This document shows, piece after piece, positions 33,168 through 43,067 of a stretch of 64,000 bases of DNA. Both the position numbers and the translations under genes were made by a program. This DNA comes from Saussurea involucrata. Taxonomy: Eukaryota; Streptophyta; Magnoliopsida; Asterales; Asteraceae. Numbering within the stretch: position 1 is the stretch's first letter; each line of letters starts with the position of its first letter. The notes below the pieces were generated by a model. The model was not told the origin of the DNA. It did no database searches and was given only the letters and a program-made list of their open reading frames with translations. The stretch is taken from positions 86,280,879 through 86,344,878 of the forward strand of contig CM066318.1 in the NCBI GenBank assembly GCA_033807775.1, written 5' to 3'.

Positions 33168-34705
33168 TGTAACAACCCAGTCAAAATAAGCATGCAATTC
33201 ATATAAAATGAAACATCCCCAAATCGGGTCTCAAAATTTCTTACATCATTACAAAAATCTGGTTGGCGGAAACAACCTACACAACTGAGAATGATACTAA
33301 ACTAAATAATAGTGTCACTACACTACCGAGCTTCCCCGCTAACCGTCTTGCTCACTTGCCAGAGCCTTTCATTACCTGTTTCCCTGAAAAGGTTTTAATT
33401 TGAAAATACGAGGGTTAGACCATGAGGTCTAGTGAGTCCCTCTTAACAGTTATCAAAGCATTTAAAACGGTTTGTAATTTTCAATATAAATCGTCCACAA
33501 TTATGTTCATATAAAATCATTCACGGATAAAGTCTGCACCCGTAAATTGGCACCCTGAAGTCACCCTAGGGTGACAACGAGTCAGTCTCATGCTGCCTTA
33601 TAGGGTCACACTTCCCATGGCATAAACTGGTCACACCTCCCTGCACGAGTTGGTGGGCCACCCCCCCCCCCCCCCCCCCGGACTTAGCCAATTTACATCT
33701 CACTCAATGTATGCATACATCCCATATAAAACTTTAAACAACTTTCATGCAATTAAAAGCATAATAATAAAACATGGCATTTCTCATCATGTACTCGCTT
33801 TAGAAAACACGTTAAAAGTCACGTATTTTAGTTAGAAAACTCACCTGATGCTCTTACTTCTCTTTTCTAATCTGTTCCCGACTCCCAATCGATTTTCCTG
33901 AATGAATGGACAAAACATAAGCTCATTACTCATCTTTCCGGACACAACCTTTTCCGGACAACCACCCTTTCCAGACGACATAACAATCCGGATAGCTCTA
34001 CATTCCGGACAACACTATAATCCGGGTACTTCCTTCTTACCGGACTCTTATACTTACCGGACACATCTCACCCGGATAGCTTCCCTATCCGGACAGTCTC
34101 CCCATCCGGAGACCCTCAAAAGGATCATCGTGTCCGAACATCCAAGAGACTTACCGGACGCCGACTCAGACTCCTTTTGAACCGAAAATCACAGATACGA
34201 TCAAAACCCCATGGATTAAAGATTAGCAACCTTATTCAGATTTGTTAGGTTCATAAAGTACTAAAATCTTAGCTGTAATAACACATTAAGACACTTAATC
34301 TCATCCATTAAGCTTCAACTCAACCAATACACCAAAACCTTAGAAAACATAACTTAGCAACAACAACACAGATTAAGGATGTAGAGGGGTGATTACCTGC
34401 AGGTTTGAGGTTGTGGAATCTTCCTCTTCTCCCAACTAAATCGGAAGACTCCTTCTCTCTTTCTTGCTTCTTCTCTCCTCCTTCCTTCTTGCCCTTTCTC
34501 TCTTTCTTTCTTTTGCTCTTTCTCTCTTTCTTTTCTTTCCTCTAATCAGCCGCCAACAGCATAAAGAATGCCCTCCTAGGGTTTTGTGCCCCAATCATTG
34601 GGTCCTTACACCTTATCCCTTATTTACCAACTAGTCCCTCAACTTCCAGTTTATTAATTTAACCCCAAGACTTAAAACTCTTCCACTTTGGTCTCGATTA
34701 TTACA
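33168..34705 (-). mobile_element. Solo LTR of the element D family
   Basis: Reverse complement aligns along its length to the D LTR (14404-16012), including the GGTCTAGTGAGTCCCT block, the CCGG array and the ends. It is flanked by the 5-bp duplication TTTAT (33163-33167 and 34706-34710) and has TG...CA termini (TGTAACAACCC to GATTATTACA). No internal sequence remains, so it arose by LTR-LTR recombination. It contains a 19-base poly-C run. Confidence 0.92.
33661..33679. repeat. 19-base poly-C run
   Basis: An uninterrupted C run in the solo LTR. The corresponding place in the D LTR (about 15485-15520) has only short G runs, so this is a local expansion or an assembly artefact. Confidence 0.8.
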
Positions 34706-34710
34706 TTTAT

Positions 34711-35540
34711 GAAGACGATTTCATAGACGAAGGTTCTTGTTGTTCTTGATGTCGAAGCCGAATGTGTTGTTCTTGATTTATGAAGATGATTTTGATGCCG
34801 GAGCTGGTTATCAGATTCTGTTTTTGCTTTTGGGGTTGTGAGATGGAATGGTTTCTTTTGTTCTTGATTTATTGTTTTAGAATCAGTTGTGAGATTGTGT
34901 TTTTGATTTTGGGGTTGTGAAATGGAATGGTTTCCAAATCTTGTTTTCTGGGTTGCAAATTTACATGTTCTCAAAAATGTTCTTGTTTTCTTATCTTAAT
35001 GTCTTCATATTTTGTTTTTGTGGCGATGGTGTGGTAGTGGTTAACAGTGGCAAATTGGTAGTGGATGGTGTTCTTGACGAGGAAGGATGTTGGAGAAGAA
35101 GATGGGTAAAAGGACAAAAATGCCCCTCACATGACGGCCATGTGATAGAGTTAGCGGAGCCCCATCGAACAGTGTTATTGGGAGGGACTAATTTAGACTA
35201 CAAAATATGATTTTTAGACCACCAGTGTACTTTATGAATTCGAAAGACAAAAACCAAAAAAAGGCATTCATGAGGGACAAAAATGTAGTAATTCACAACT
35301 CGTATAAATGGAAACATCATTATTTCATTTTATTTAAATATTGTAAATAATATAAAGTATCGTTTAATTTATCACTATTTTAAGTGCTTACATGTTTTAT
35401 AATAAGAAATTTATATGTAACATATATTATATTAATATTTTTAAATAAAACATTAACATAAAATAAATATATAACTAATAACAATATTAATATATTTTAT
35501 ATAATAATATTAATTAAAAACAAAGAGAGTGACAAATTTA
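34711..35540. other. Spacer upstream of the BES1-family gene
   Basis: No gene seen. 35105-35290 (ACAAAAATGCCCCTCACATG ... GGGACAAAAATG) resembles the end of a common plant repeat, but I cannot place it. The rest is AT-rich. Confidence 0.4.
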
Positions 35541-35694
35541 AAAAAGTGATGAAAAAGTTAGAGAGATTCCATTCCAAGAATACATGAAAAACATGAAAAT
35601 GGAAGTAATTCTTTTAACTCCAAACATACACATTGATGATGAGGCATACAACAAGGCCCAACCTTGTTTTTCAATCATTGTTATACACATGAGT

Positions 35695-35875
35695 TTCTCA
35701 CACACACATACACACACACTCAACAAATCACACACCCAGACACAAAAAACACACAGATTCTTCCAGATAGAAGAAAAAGGGTTGGGGGGAAGCAATTTCC
35801 TTGTGACTAGTGTGTGAAATACACACACACACACTTTCTCTCCTGACTCCCACAATATATATATATATAACACCC
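35695..35875 (+). promoter_or_regulatory. CA and TA microsatellites in the BES1-family gene promoter or 5' UTR
   Basis: Two CA-rich tracts (about 35698-35755 and 35820-35835) and a TA run ending in TATAA (35855-35869) lie 50-220 bases before the start codon. The TA run could act as a TATA box only if the 5' UTR is very short, so it may instead lie in the leader. Confidence 0.45.
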
Positions 35876-35918
35876 ACAGAGATAAAAATAAAAGAAGGGT
35901 GTGTCTCTGTTATTGGAA

Positions 35919-37393
35919 ATGATGAGGGAAGGAGGGTCGTCATCGGTGGTTGCGGCGGCGGAAGGAGGAGGGCGGAGGAAGCCGTCGTGGAGAGAGAAAG
36001 AGAATAATCGTCGGAGAGAGAGACGGCGGAGAGCGATTGCGGCGAATATATTTAATGGGTTGAGAGCACAGGGGAATTATAATTTGCCGAAACATTGTGA
36101 TAACAATGAGGTTTTGAAGGCTGTTTGTAAGGAAGCTGGTTGGGTTGTTCTTCCTGATGGCACCACCTTTCGCAAGGTTTAATTTTTCATTCTTTAAATT
36201 CATATTCAAATATTCATTTAATTGCATCTAGTAGTTTGTTTTTTTTAAGAATTTGCCCTCTTAAATCCAGATTATGTCATTGAAATTTTGTGTTTTGATT
36301 TGGGAATTTTGATGGATGTTCAAATTTATGAGATTTTCTCTTGAATTATGGATTTAGGGGTTTTAACTTTTAATCTGTAGATCTACCCCTTTAGTTACAA
36401 TTTTCTGTGTTAAGAACTTGAATAATCAAGAAAATTTCCAAGATTTCATAATTGGGATCCTAAATGTGATTATCATATTTTTAGTGACAATTTTCTATGT
36501 TAAGAACTTGAATAATCAAGAAAATTTCCAAGATTTCATAATTGGGATCCTAAATGTGATTATCATATTTTTTGTTACAATTTTCTATGTTAAGAACTTG
36601 AATAATCAAGAAAATTTCCAAGATTTCATAATTAGGATCCTAAATGTGATTATCATAATTGAATTTGTGATTATCAAGTTTTATGACATGAATCTTGATC
36701 ATCATCACAGGGTTCCAAGCCACCACTACCTTCGGTTGACACCGGCTTCGGCACATCAACCACCACAACTCCATCTTCTTCCCAGAAACCGAGCCCAATT
36801 CCTTCGTATCAATGCAGCCCATCATCATCATCGTTCCCCAGCCCATCCAAGCCCGATATGAACAACCCGTTTGCATATCTTCATAACGCGATTCCATTGT
36901 CACTCCCACCTCTGCGAATCTCAAACAGTGCCCCTGTCACCCCACCTCTCTCCTCCCCAACTTCAAAGTTTCCCAAAAACAATAATAATAATAATATCAA
37001 CTGGGAATCGTTCAGCAACCAGTCGATTACCTCATTCAACCTGCCATTTTTCGCGTCTTCTGCTCCAACAAGCCCAACAAGGTACCAGCGGATCGCGCCT
37101 GCAACTATACCGGAGTGTGATGAATCTGATTGCTCCACCATTGATTCGTGTCAATGGGTGAGTTTCAAGAAGTATGAGCCGATGATGGTGATGAACCCTA
37201 ACTCACCCACGTTTAACCTGGTGAAACCGGTGGCTCAGGTGGCTGCAACCATGGATGCAGGGTTGGAGAAGGGGAAAGGGAAGATGGAATTTGAGTTTGA
37301 AAATGGAGGAGTGAAGGCTTGGGAAGGGGAGAGGATTCATGATGTGGGATTGGATGATTTGGAGCTCACTCTTGGAAGTGGGATTGCTAAAAC

Positions 37394-37397
<4 letters not shown>
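35919..37397 (+). CDS. BEH: BES1/BZR1-family brassinosteroid transcription factor
   Basis: Two exons, 35919-36176 and 36711-37397, with GT-AG borders and phase 0, give 314 residues, the usual family size. Exon 1 carries the basic, bHLH-like DNA-binding domain (RRKPSWREKENNRRRERRRR, then GLRAQGNYNLPKHCDNNEVL). Exon 2 has a Ser/Pro-rich part with GSK3-type sites, the conserved RISNSAPVTPP block, a PEST-like stretch and a C-terminal DLELTLG motif (EAR type, recruits co-repressors). Family members bind BR-response and E-box elements, and BIN2-type kinases switch them off. Exon 2 resembles BEH members as much as BES1. The start is the first of two adjacent ATGs. It is the only convincing host gene here and has no break. 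Confidence 0.93.
36393..36670 (+). repeat. 90-bp minisatellite, three units, in the BES1-family intron
   Basis: TAAGAACTTGAATAATCAAG recurs at 36411, 36501 and 36591, an exact 90-base period with few changes. It makes a spurious open frame through part of the intron into exon 2. Confidence 0.93.
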
Positions 37398-37436
<39 letters not shown>

Positions 37437-37459
37437 CGATGATGATGATGATGATGATG
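37394..37459 (+). repeat. ATG/TGA trinucleotide microsatellite starting at the stop codon
   Basis: The stop TGA (37395-37397) is the first of 14 consecutive in-frame TGA triplets, followed by one CGA and six more TGA. The repeat lies in the 3' UTR. Confidence 0.95.
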
Positions 37460-38117
37460 TTGTGTGTGAAAGATTAATGTTCATTTTTACAGTTTTAAAG
37501 ATTTAGAGGTTAGGAGGGATTTACAGTTTATGTTGAAGATGCATGCACATGAAAATGAGTAGAGTTTTATGAGATTTGATTTCAGTCTTTTTTAATCCAG
37601 TGATTGCAAACCCATTTTACATTTGTGAGCAAGACTGGATCTTTTCTATAAAGAGTCAATGGATGTTGTGTTTTTGTCAAGATTCTTTCTTTTATATGTG
37701 GTTTTACCTTCTTAGTGGCTTCATTTTAAAAGTGTTGTTTGTAATGGCATTCAAAGCTTTGAGCTTGGTTCATGAAGGTTTGGCCTTAAACCATTATTAT
37801 TCTTTTTTTCTTTTCAGTAACAATGGGTGTTCAGATCATTTTTCACGCCTTTTGAGGAAAATTCCCAAGAATTAATTTCATGAGGCATTAGAGAACGGCC
37901 ACGGAAATCCCTAATGACCTCAGAGGGACTCTGTAACTCGACTAACCACATGGGACCCGGAGAACAGTCCCTAGTGGCCTTTGAGACACTCGGTAACGAC
38001 TAATCCCATTGAAGGATTCTGCATCTCGGCAAGAAGACATGGCAAAGTGAGGTGGATACCAACCCGAGCAGAAAGACATAAGATATCTCAACTCCTCACC
38101 TGCTATTCATGACAACC
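37460..38117. other. 3' flank of the BES1-family gene
   Basis: Holds the 3' UTR in its first part, probably to about 37880. The part 37880-38110 is less AT-rich and has no frame I recognise. Confidence 0.4.
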
Positions 38118-38394
38118 TTAGAGCATCTCCGATAGATTTTTTGAAATGAAAATTTTTAGGGACTTTTACTCAAACAGATTCTCCAAAAATTCTCCAAAAT
38201 GGAGAAACTAACAGAGAGAACGAAAATCTCCAAATTTAGAATTTTCTCCAAAAATAATTTCTTACAAGAAAAAATGATTTTTTAGTCATTATACCAATTA
38301 AATTGTCTCAAGTTATTAATATTTTATGAGTTATTAAATATTTTAATAATATAATTATTATTTTTTTAAATTGAAAATGGGTTATTTTTCTTAT
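38118..38394. mobile_element. MITE-like fragment
   Basis: Starts GAGCATCTCCGATAG, the same terminal motif as the two MITEs in this window, with TCTCCAAAA repeats. The right end is not found, so it is probably truncated. Confidence 0.4.
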
Positions 38395-40291
38395 GAGACC
38401 ATCTTTAACAACAAATCAAACCAACCCATATTTGAATAAGACAAAAAAATTATTTAAAAAAAAAAAAATCATTTACTTCAAACCAAACTTCACCGCCAAA
38501 CTATGTTCGAACATTATTTAATTAATAAAATTAGATTTTTTAGATAAAGGATATATTAGGTGTCAAATTGTAATTGGTTGGTTTAGATTTTATTAGAATA
38601 AATCTTATCTGATTAAAAAGATAATTTTAATAAAAAATTAAAAATTAAAAAATATACCAAAATTCATATTTTTCAATTCTCTACAAATAGAGACCAGTCT
38701 TGACATATTTTCAACACACCAATCTTTCTCTTCATTTCAATACTCTCATCCTCTTGAAAATTTCAAAGATCTTGATTTTCTTTTCAAGTTTTCTTCTATG
38801 GATCCAAACCAGCAAAATTTTTGGATTAACTCTCAACATCCTGATAACTCTCAGTATATCCCTTCTCAATATATCCCTGAAAATGTTCAAACCTCACAAA
38901 AAACCTCAAGAGCCGACCATCCATGGGACACTAAAGAAGATATGGCTTTAATGTCAGCATGGGTTTTTGTTAGCGAAGACGCTACTTGTGGCAAAAACTA
39001 AAAGAAAGGAGCGCTTTTTTCACGAGTGAAAAAATTCTATGATGCAACTCGAGAAGAAAATCCAGAAGGAATGCGCGAAAGGAACGAAAATCAAATGAAA
39101 GGTCGTTGGACTCGACTTAACGAAAATGCAAACAAATGGATTGCTGCTTACAAAGAAGCATATCGTCAAAAAAGAAGTGGAATGAGTATGGCAGATGTTG
39201 AGAAAGGAGCTCATGCAATTTATGAGGCGGGTGGGAAAAAATATTCGGACTTGCTTATATTTAACCAAGTTATGTGTAAACATCCCAAGTGGGAATTAAA
39301 GTTAGATCGTGACACAACACGTTCTCGTTCGGAATATGAAGTGGGTTGTGAAGATAGTGGTGGAAGCACGAAAAGGTCTAAAACTACGGAAGAAGATAGT
39401 GGTGGAGCCACAACAAGGGAAGCTCTTATCAACTTCGTAAATGGAGTCATCTCATGTTTTGGTGACGAGTACCTCAGAAAGCCTACCAAAGATGATTTGG
39501 CAAGACTACTCTATGTTGGGGATCAACGTGGATTCCCGGGTATGATAGGTAGTATTGACTGCATGCATTGGCAATGGAAAAATTGTCCCAGCGCATGGGC
39601 AGGACAATATGCTGGAAGAAGTGGAAAACCAACAATCATTTTGGAAGCCGTCGCATCATTTGATTTATGGATATGGCACGCTTTCTTTGGAACACCAGGT
39701 TCGTTAAATGATATTAATGTACTTCACCGATCTCCTATTTTTGATGATATATTAGCAGGCCGAGCACCAAGGAAGCTCCGTAGAAGATGATAGTTAGCTG
39801 CCTGGATTCTCCGTTGAACGAATTGCAAGCCTATCAAGGTATATGGCTAATAGGGAACAACTTCGCAATAGGGAAACTCATAACGCTCTAAAAAATGATT
39901 TGATTGAGCATATATGGCAAAAATTCGGCACTAATAATTAACTATGTTATTTACTTCTTTTAAATATGTAATTTCGTACTTCTTTATATGTATTTTTTTT
40001 TATTTATTTTCAATTGTAAGTTTTTTATATTTATAATTATGTTTTAAAATATGAAATTATTTTTATTTATTTTAATTGGAATTAAAAGATATATATATAT
40101 ATACATATATATATACTAAAATATTAAATATATAATTTTTATAATATAATTTTTAAGTTTGGTTTGGATTGTGAATAAAGTATAAAAAAAGTTAGATTAG
40201 ATTGGAATTGAAGATTGGATAGGTGGAAGAGAGAGAAATTAGTTTTTTAATAAAGATTGGTTTGGTTTGGTTTGTGAATAAACATAGTCTG
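38395..40291 (+). mobile_element. Internally deleted PIF/Harbinger element
   Basis: Inverted ends are recognisable: about 33 bases from 38395 (with ATCAAACCAACC) match the reverse complement of the end at 40291 (with AAACCAAACCAA) at roughly three quarters of positions. Inside is a fused, broken remnant of both Harbinger proteins. A 3-bp target duplication could not be fixed. Confidence 0.6.
38798..39941 (+). pseudogene. Harbinger ORF1 fused to truncated DDE transposase
   Basis: 38798-39360 encodes the Harbinger accessory protein (Myb/SANT-like with NAM-associated part: DHPWDTKEDMALMSAWV, QMKGRWTRLNENANKW). It has one in-frame TAA at 38999-39001. From about 39420 the same frame runs into transposase (FGDEYLRKPTKDDLARLL, then GMIGSIDCMHWQWKNCP with the first catalytic D, and PGSLNDINVLHRSP with the second). 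It stops at 39788-39790. In another frame the last transposase residues (about 39830-39941, ANREQLRNRETHNALKNDLI) follow. Sequence between ORF1's C-terminus and transposase, and around the third acidic residue, is gone. In complete elements the two proteins are separate genes and act together in excision. Confidence 0.82.
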
Positions 40292-40356
40292 AGGGCTCCG
40301 CCTTCAAGCGGGTAAGGGTGGACTCGTTAAAAGCTCGAGTCGTGGGGCTCCGATTG

Positions 40357-40791
40357 CAGGGACGGACCTGATGAAGGGCAAGTGGTGGCACGTGCCACCG
40401 TATTAGTTCTCTGGCGAAGGGTAAAAAATTCAATTTTCGTGAAGGTGCTACCGTATCGATTTAGGAGGTGTTACCGTATTCATTTAGAAACTACAAGGGG
40501 TGCACCTAAACTGAAAAAAGGCCCAAATCTTATACCCATTCAACCAAAAGAACCGAAAAATCTCTTGAAATCAACAAAAAATACCGAAAAAATATTTCGA
40601 AATCGATTAATAAACTTAAAATTTCCCCGAAATCAAGCAAAAAGCGTTAAAAATATCTCGAAACGCCGGAATTTGGCTAAAAACACATCGGACGATATTA
40701 AACGTTGATAAAAAGACGAGAGACACTTCGATGAAAACCATATGAAAAAATATGGTGTCACCGTATGAAAAAAATTCTAGGTCCGTCCTTG
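40357..40791. mobile_element. Small TIR element, 435 bp, non-autonomous
   Basis: Ends are CAGGGACGGACCT and AGGTCCGTCCTTG, inverted repeats with 12 of 13 matches. Subterminal sequence on both sides has GGTG...ACCGTAT motifs. There is no coding content and the superfamily is unclear (hAT-like ends are possible). No clear target duplication. Confidence 0.6.
40384..40399. repeat. 16-bp perfect palindrome centred on CACGTG
   Basis: GGTGGCACGTGCCACC reads the same on both strands. It lies 27 bases inside the left end of the small TIR element. Its core is a G-box. Confidence 0.85.
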
Positions 40792-41191
40792 CCCGCTCGG
40801 CTCATATGTGTTGCTTTGGTATTAAAATAATTTAACACAATCTATAAAATCAAGTTCTGCAAATCGGAATATAAATGATTATACTTTATTTTAAATTTAC
40901 TTTATTTATATAATATTAGTTTCATTATTTTATTTGAAATTAACAATAAATTATTTTCCTTTTAAACAGAAATAAATAAATTAGAAAACAAAAACCATAT
41001 GAAGAATAATATCTATAAATATTAAAAAACTTAATTAAAAAATAAAACTATTAAACTATTATGTATAAATTAACAATGATTAGGGAATATTTCAATTTTT
41101 TTATAATACTTTTATTTGACCTATTTGTAAATAATAAAATAGAACGGATCAAATTTTAGAAACTCGCTTAAGAATAATACTAAGTTACTAA

Positions 41192-41554
41192 GAGGATTTT
41201 CAACAGCTTCTCTATAATTTATCTAAAATAGAGAATGAAAAGTCAAAATCTCTAAAACAAAAAATTTCCAACTCCAACAGCTTTTTTATTTTAGAGAACC
41301 CATCATTACTTATATTATTAAAATATTCAATATATTTTAACAATCAAATTAACTTTTAAATAAACTCTCAAACCCATTAAAATAATATTTCTCTCTCTTC
41401 TTTTCACTTCTTTTTAGGCATATAGAGAATTCTCTATATTGAGAATTTTTCTCATTGTTCTCTATTTTAGAGAATGAGATAGATAACCTGTTGGAGCATT
41501 TTATAGAACAAAAAAGTGTTTTTCTCTATTTTAGAAAACCTGTTGGAGATGCTC
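41192..41554. mobile_element. MITE copy 2 with TAA target duplication
   Basis: Ends GAGGATTTTCAACAG and CTGTTGGAGATGCTC are inverted repeats with a few mismatches. TAA flanks both sides (41189-41191 and 41555-41557), the target preference of PIF/Harbinger elements. It shares its body with the copy at 31888. Confidence 0.8.
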
Positions 41555-41557
41555 TAA

Positions 41558-42780
41558 CATTCTTTAGAAATGGATTATTTCTATTTTAAAAAACTAAATC
41601 TATACGATATTATAAACTACTTGAAGAAAAAAATTCAAAAACAAATTTTTATGCATCAAATATTATTTATTGATGCATATTATTTACAATTCAAGATTAC
41701 AAGAAGATAATGCATGAATATAACTTTTTAAAATTGCATGTTTGAATTGATAATTAACTGATAAACATAATCAAATACATGATGATTGTTTTGGTAAAAC
41801 AGATTGCTTTAGGGAACGTGCCTCGAGTCAATGCATGTGAGTTTTGCTCGTCCGTAACACACCCGTCATTGAACATTTTGATTAATAAATCGTAGAGTTT
41901 GGTTTTTTATGGTTTATTGCATATGATGGAAATTAATTGATATTAGTTTTATAAATCATTTGGAAAATGCATATCATTGGCTTACGAGGCATTTTGAAAA
42001 TACAAGTTGTATGATTTCTTTTGGAAGTAGATTTATCCCAACCAATAATGACTTTTTGAATAAATCATACTTTTGGAGCATGAGTTTGCCTGAATATTGA
42101 GCAAATGCCTTTAATTGATTTATGTTGGCTTTTGTTTGTGTAGTCAAATAAGTTGTGGAGTTTATTGATTTGATATTGGTTCTAATGAGTTTTTGGGACT
42201 TTGCTCGACTTAAATTACTAAATGTCGATCTTTGGCTGTGATTTGCATATATTGCATATTTAACGGGATTACAACTTTTGAACATCTAATTGGAGTCGTG
42301 TAGCTTGGATTGTAATGCAATGGATTTATAGGCATATGAGTCAGTCGTGTTTCATAAATGGGGTGTTTTGATGTTTTTACTTGGTGACCCGTGCTTGAAT
42401 ACACTTGGTGTAAAAACAAATTAAAAAGAATTATAAAAATAATGAAATTACGTTTTTATTTACTGATTATTACAAAAATCGTTGTTTTTAATTAAAACCC
42501 CATTGTTTCTAATTAGTCATGTTTAAGATAACTAGAAGTGTACTCGTGCAATGTAGCGCGATACATCTCAATTTTAGTGTTTTGTTTTATATTTTGTCTT
42601 TGTCGATTTGATAATACGATTTCGTGTTTGAAAAAGCGATAACTTTTTTATAAATTTGTTTAATTTAACTTTTATTTTAATTTAATTTAGATTTATTAAT
42701 GATGTAATTTGTTTTACGTTTAATAATGTTATATTTTTTTATAAAATAATAATTAAATATTATGTTATAATTCATGTACC
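41558..42780 (+). other. Decayed LTR-element sequence and AT-rich spacer
   Basis: 42030-42430 resembles the internal domain of element A near 1380-1660 (shared block TGGATTTATAGGCATATGAGTCAGTCG versus TGGATTCATAGGCATG...AGTCAGTCG), so it is likely an old fragment of that group. The remainder is AT-rich with no gene. Confidence 0.45.
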
Positions 42781-43062
42781 TCACTAGCACTCCGACTAAT
42801 ATCGGTTCTTGGTCCGAATTGCTTTGAATTATCCGCCATGATGTTGATCAACGTCCTCGCTTGAGTCGGGGTCATGTTCACAATCGTTCCTCCGTTAGCG
42901 GCATCCATCATCTTCCTCTCCATCAGCAGCAAACCTTCATAGAAATATTGAATTAGTAATTGGTCGGAAATACCTTGTTGAGGGTAACTTACACATAGGT
43001 GCTAGAAACACTCCCAATACTCATGAAGTGACTCCACATCTTTCTGCTTAAATCCACATATC
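42781..43062 (-). pseudogene. Gypsy gag fragment (Athila/Tat-like)
   Basis: Minus-strand translation gives pieces of plant gypsy gag: ESLHEYWECF, then GISDQLLIQYFYEGLL and MMDAANGGTIVNMTPTQA. This is the helical capsid region of Athila/Tat-type elements. It contains at least one stop and is cut by element E at 43063-43067. Confidence 0.65.
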
Positions 43063-43067
43063 TCCCT

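Noticed and set aside
33902..34180. 92-codon frame rich in Pro, Ser and Asp
   Set aside because: It is a translation of the inverted CCGG array in the solo LTR.
36418..36861. 147-codon frame with repeated hydrophobic segments looking like a membrane protein
   Set aside because: It is the 90-bp intronic minisatellite read through into exon 2 in a wrong frame; the period is a multiple of three.
37203..37484. Minus-strand frame with a poly-Ser run
   Set aside because: It is the complement of the BES1-family 3' coding end plus the trinucleotide repeat.
40288..40356. tRNA-like stretch with GCTCGAGTC
   Set aside because: No matching acceptor stem or anticodon arm; the ends are not complementary.
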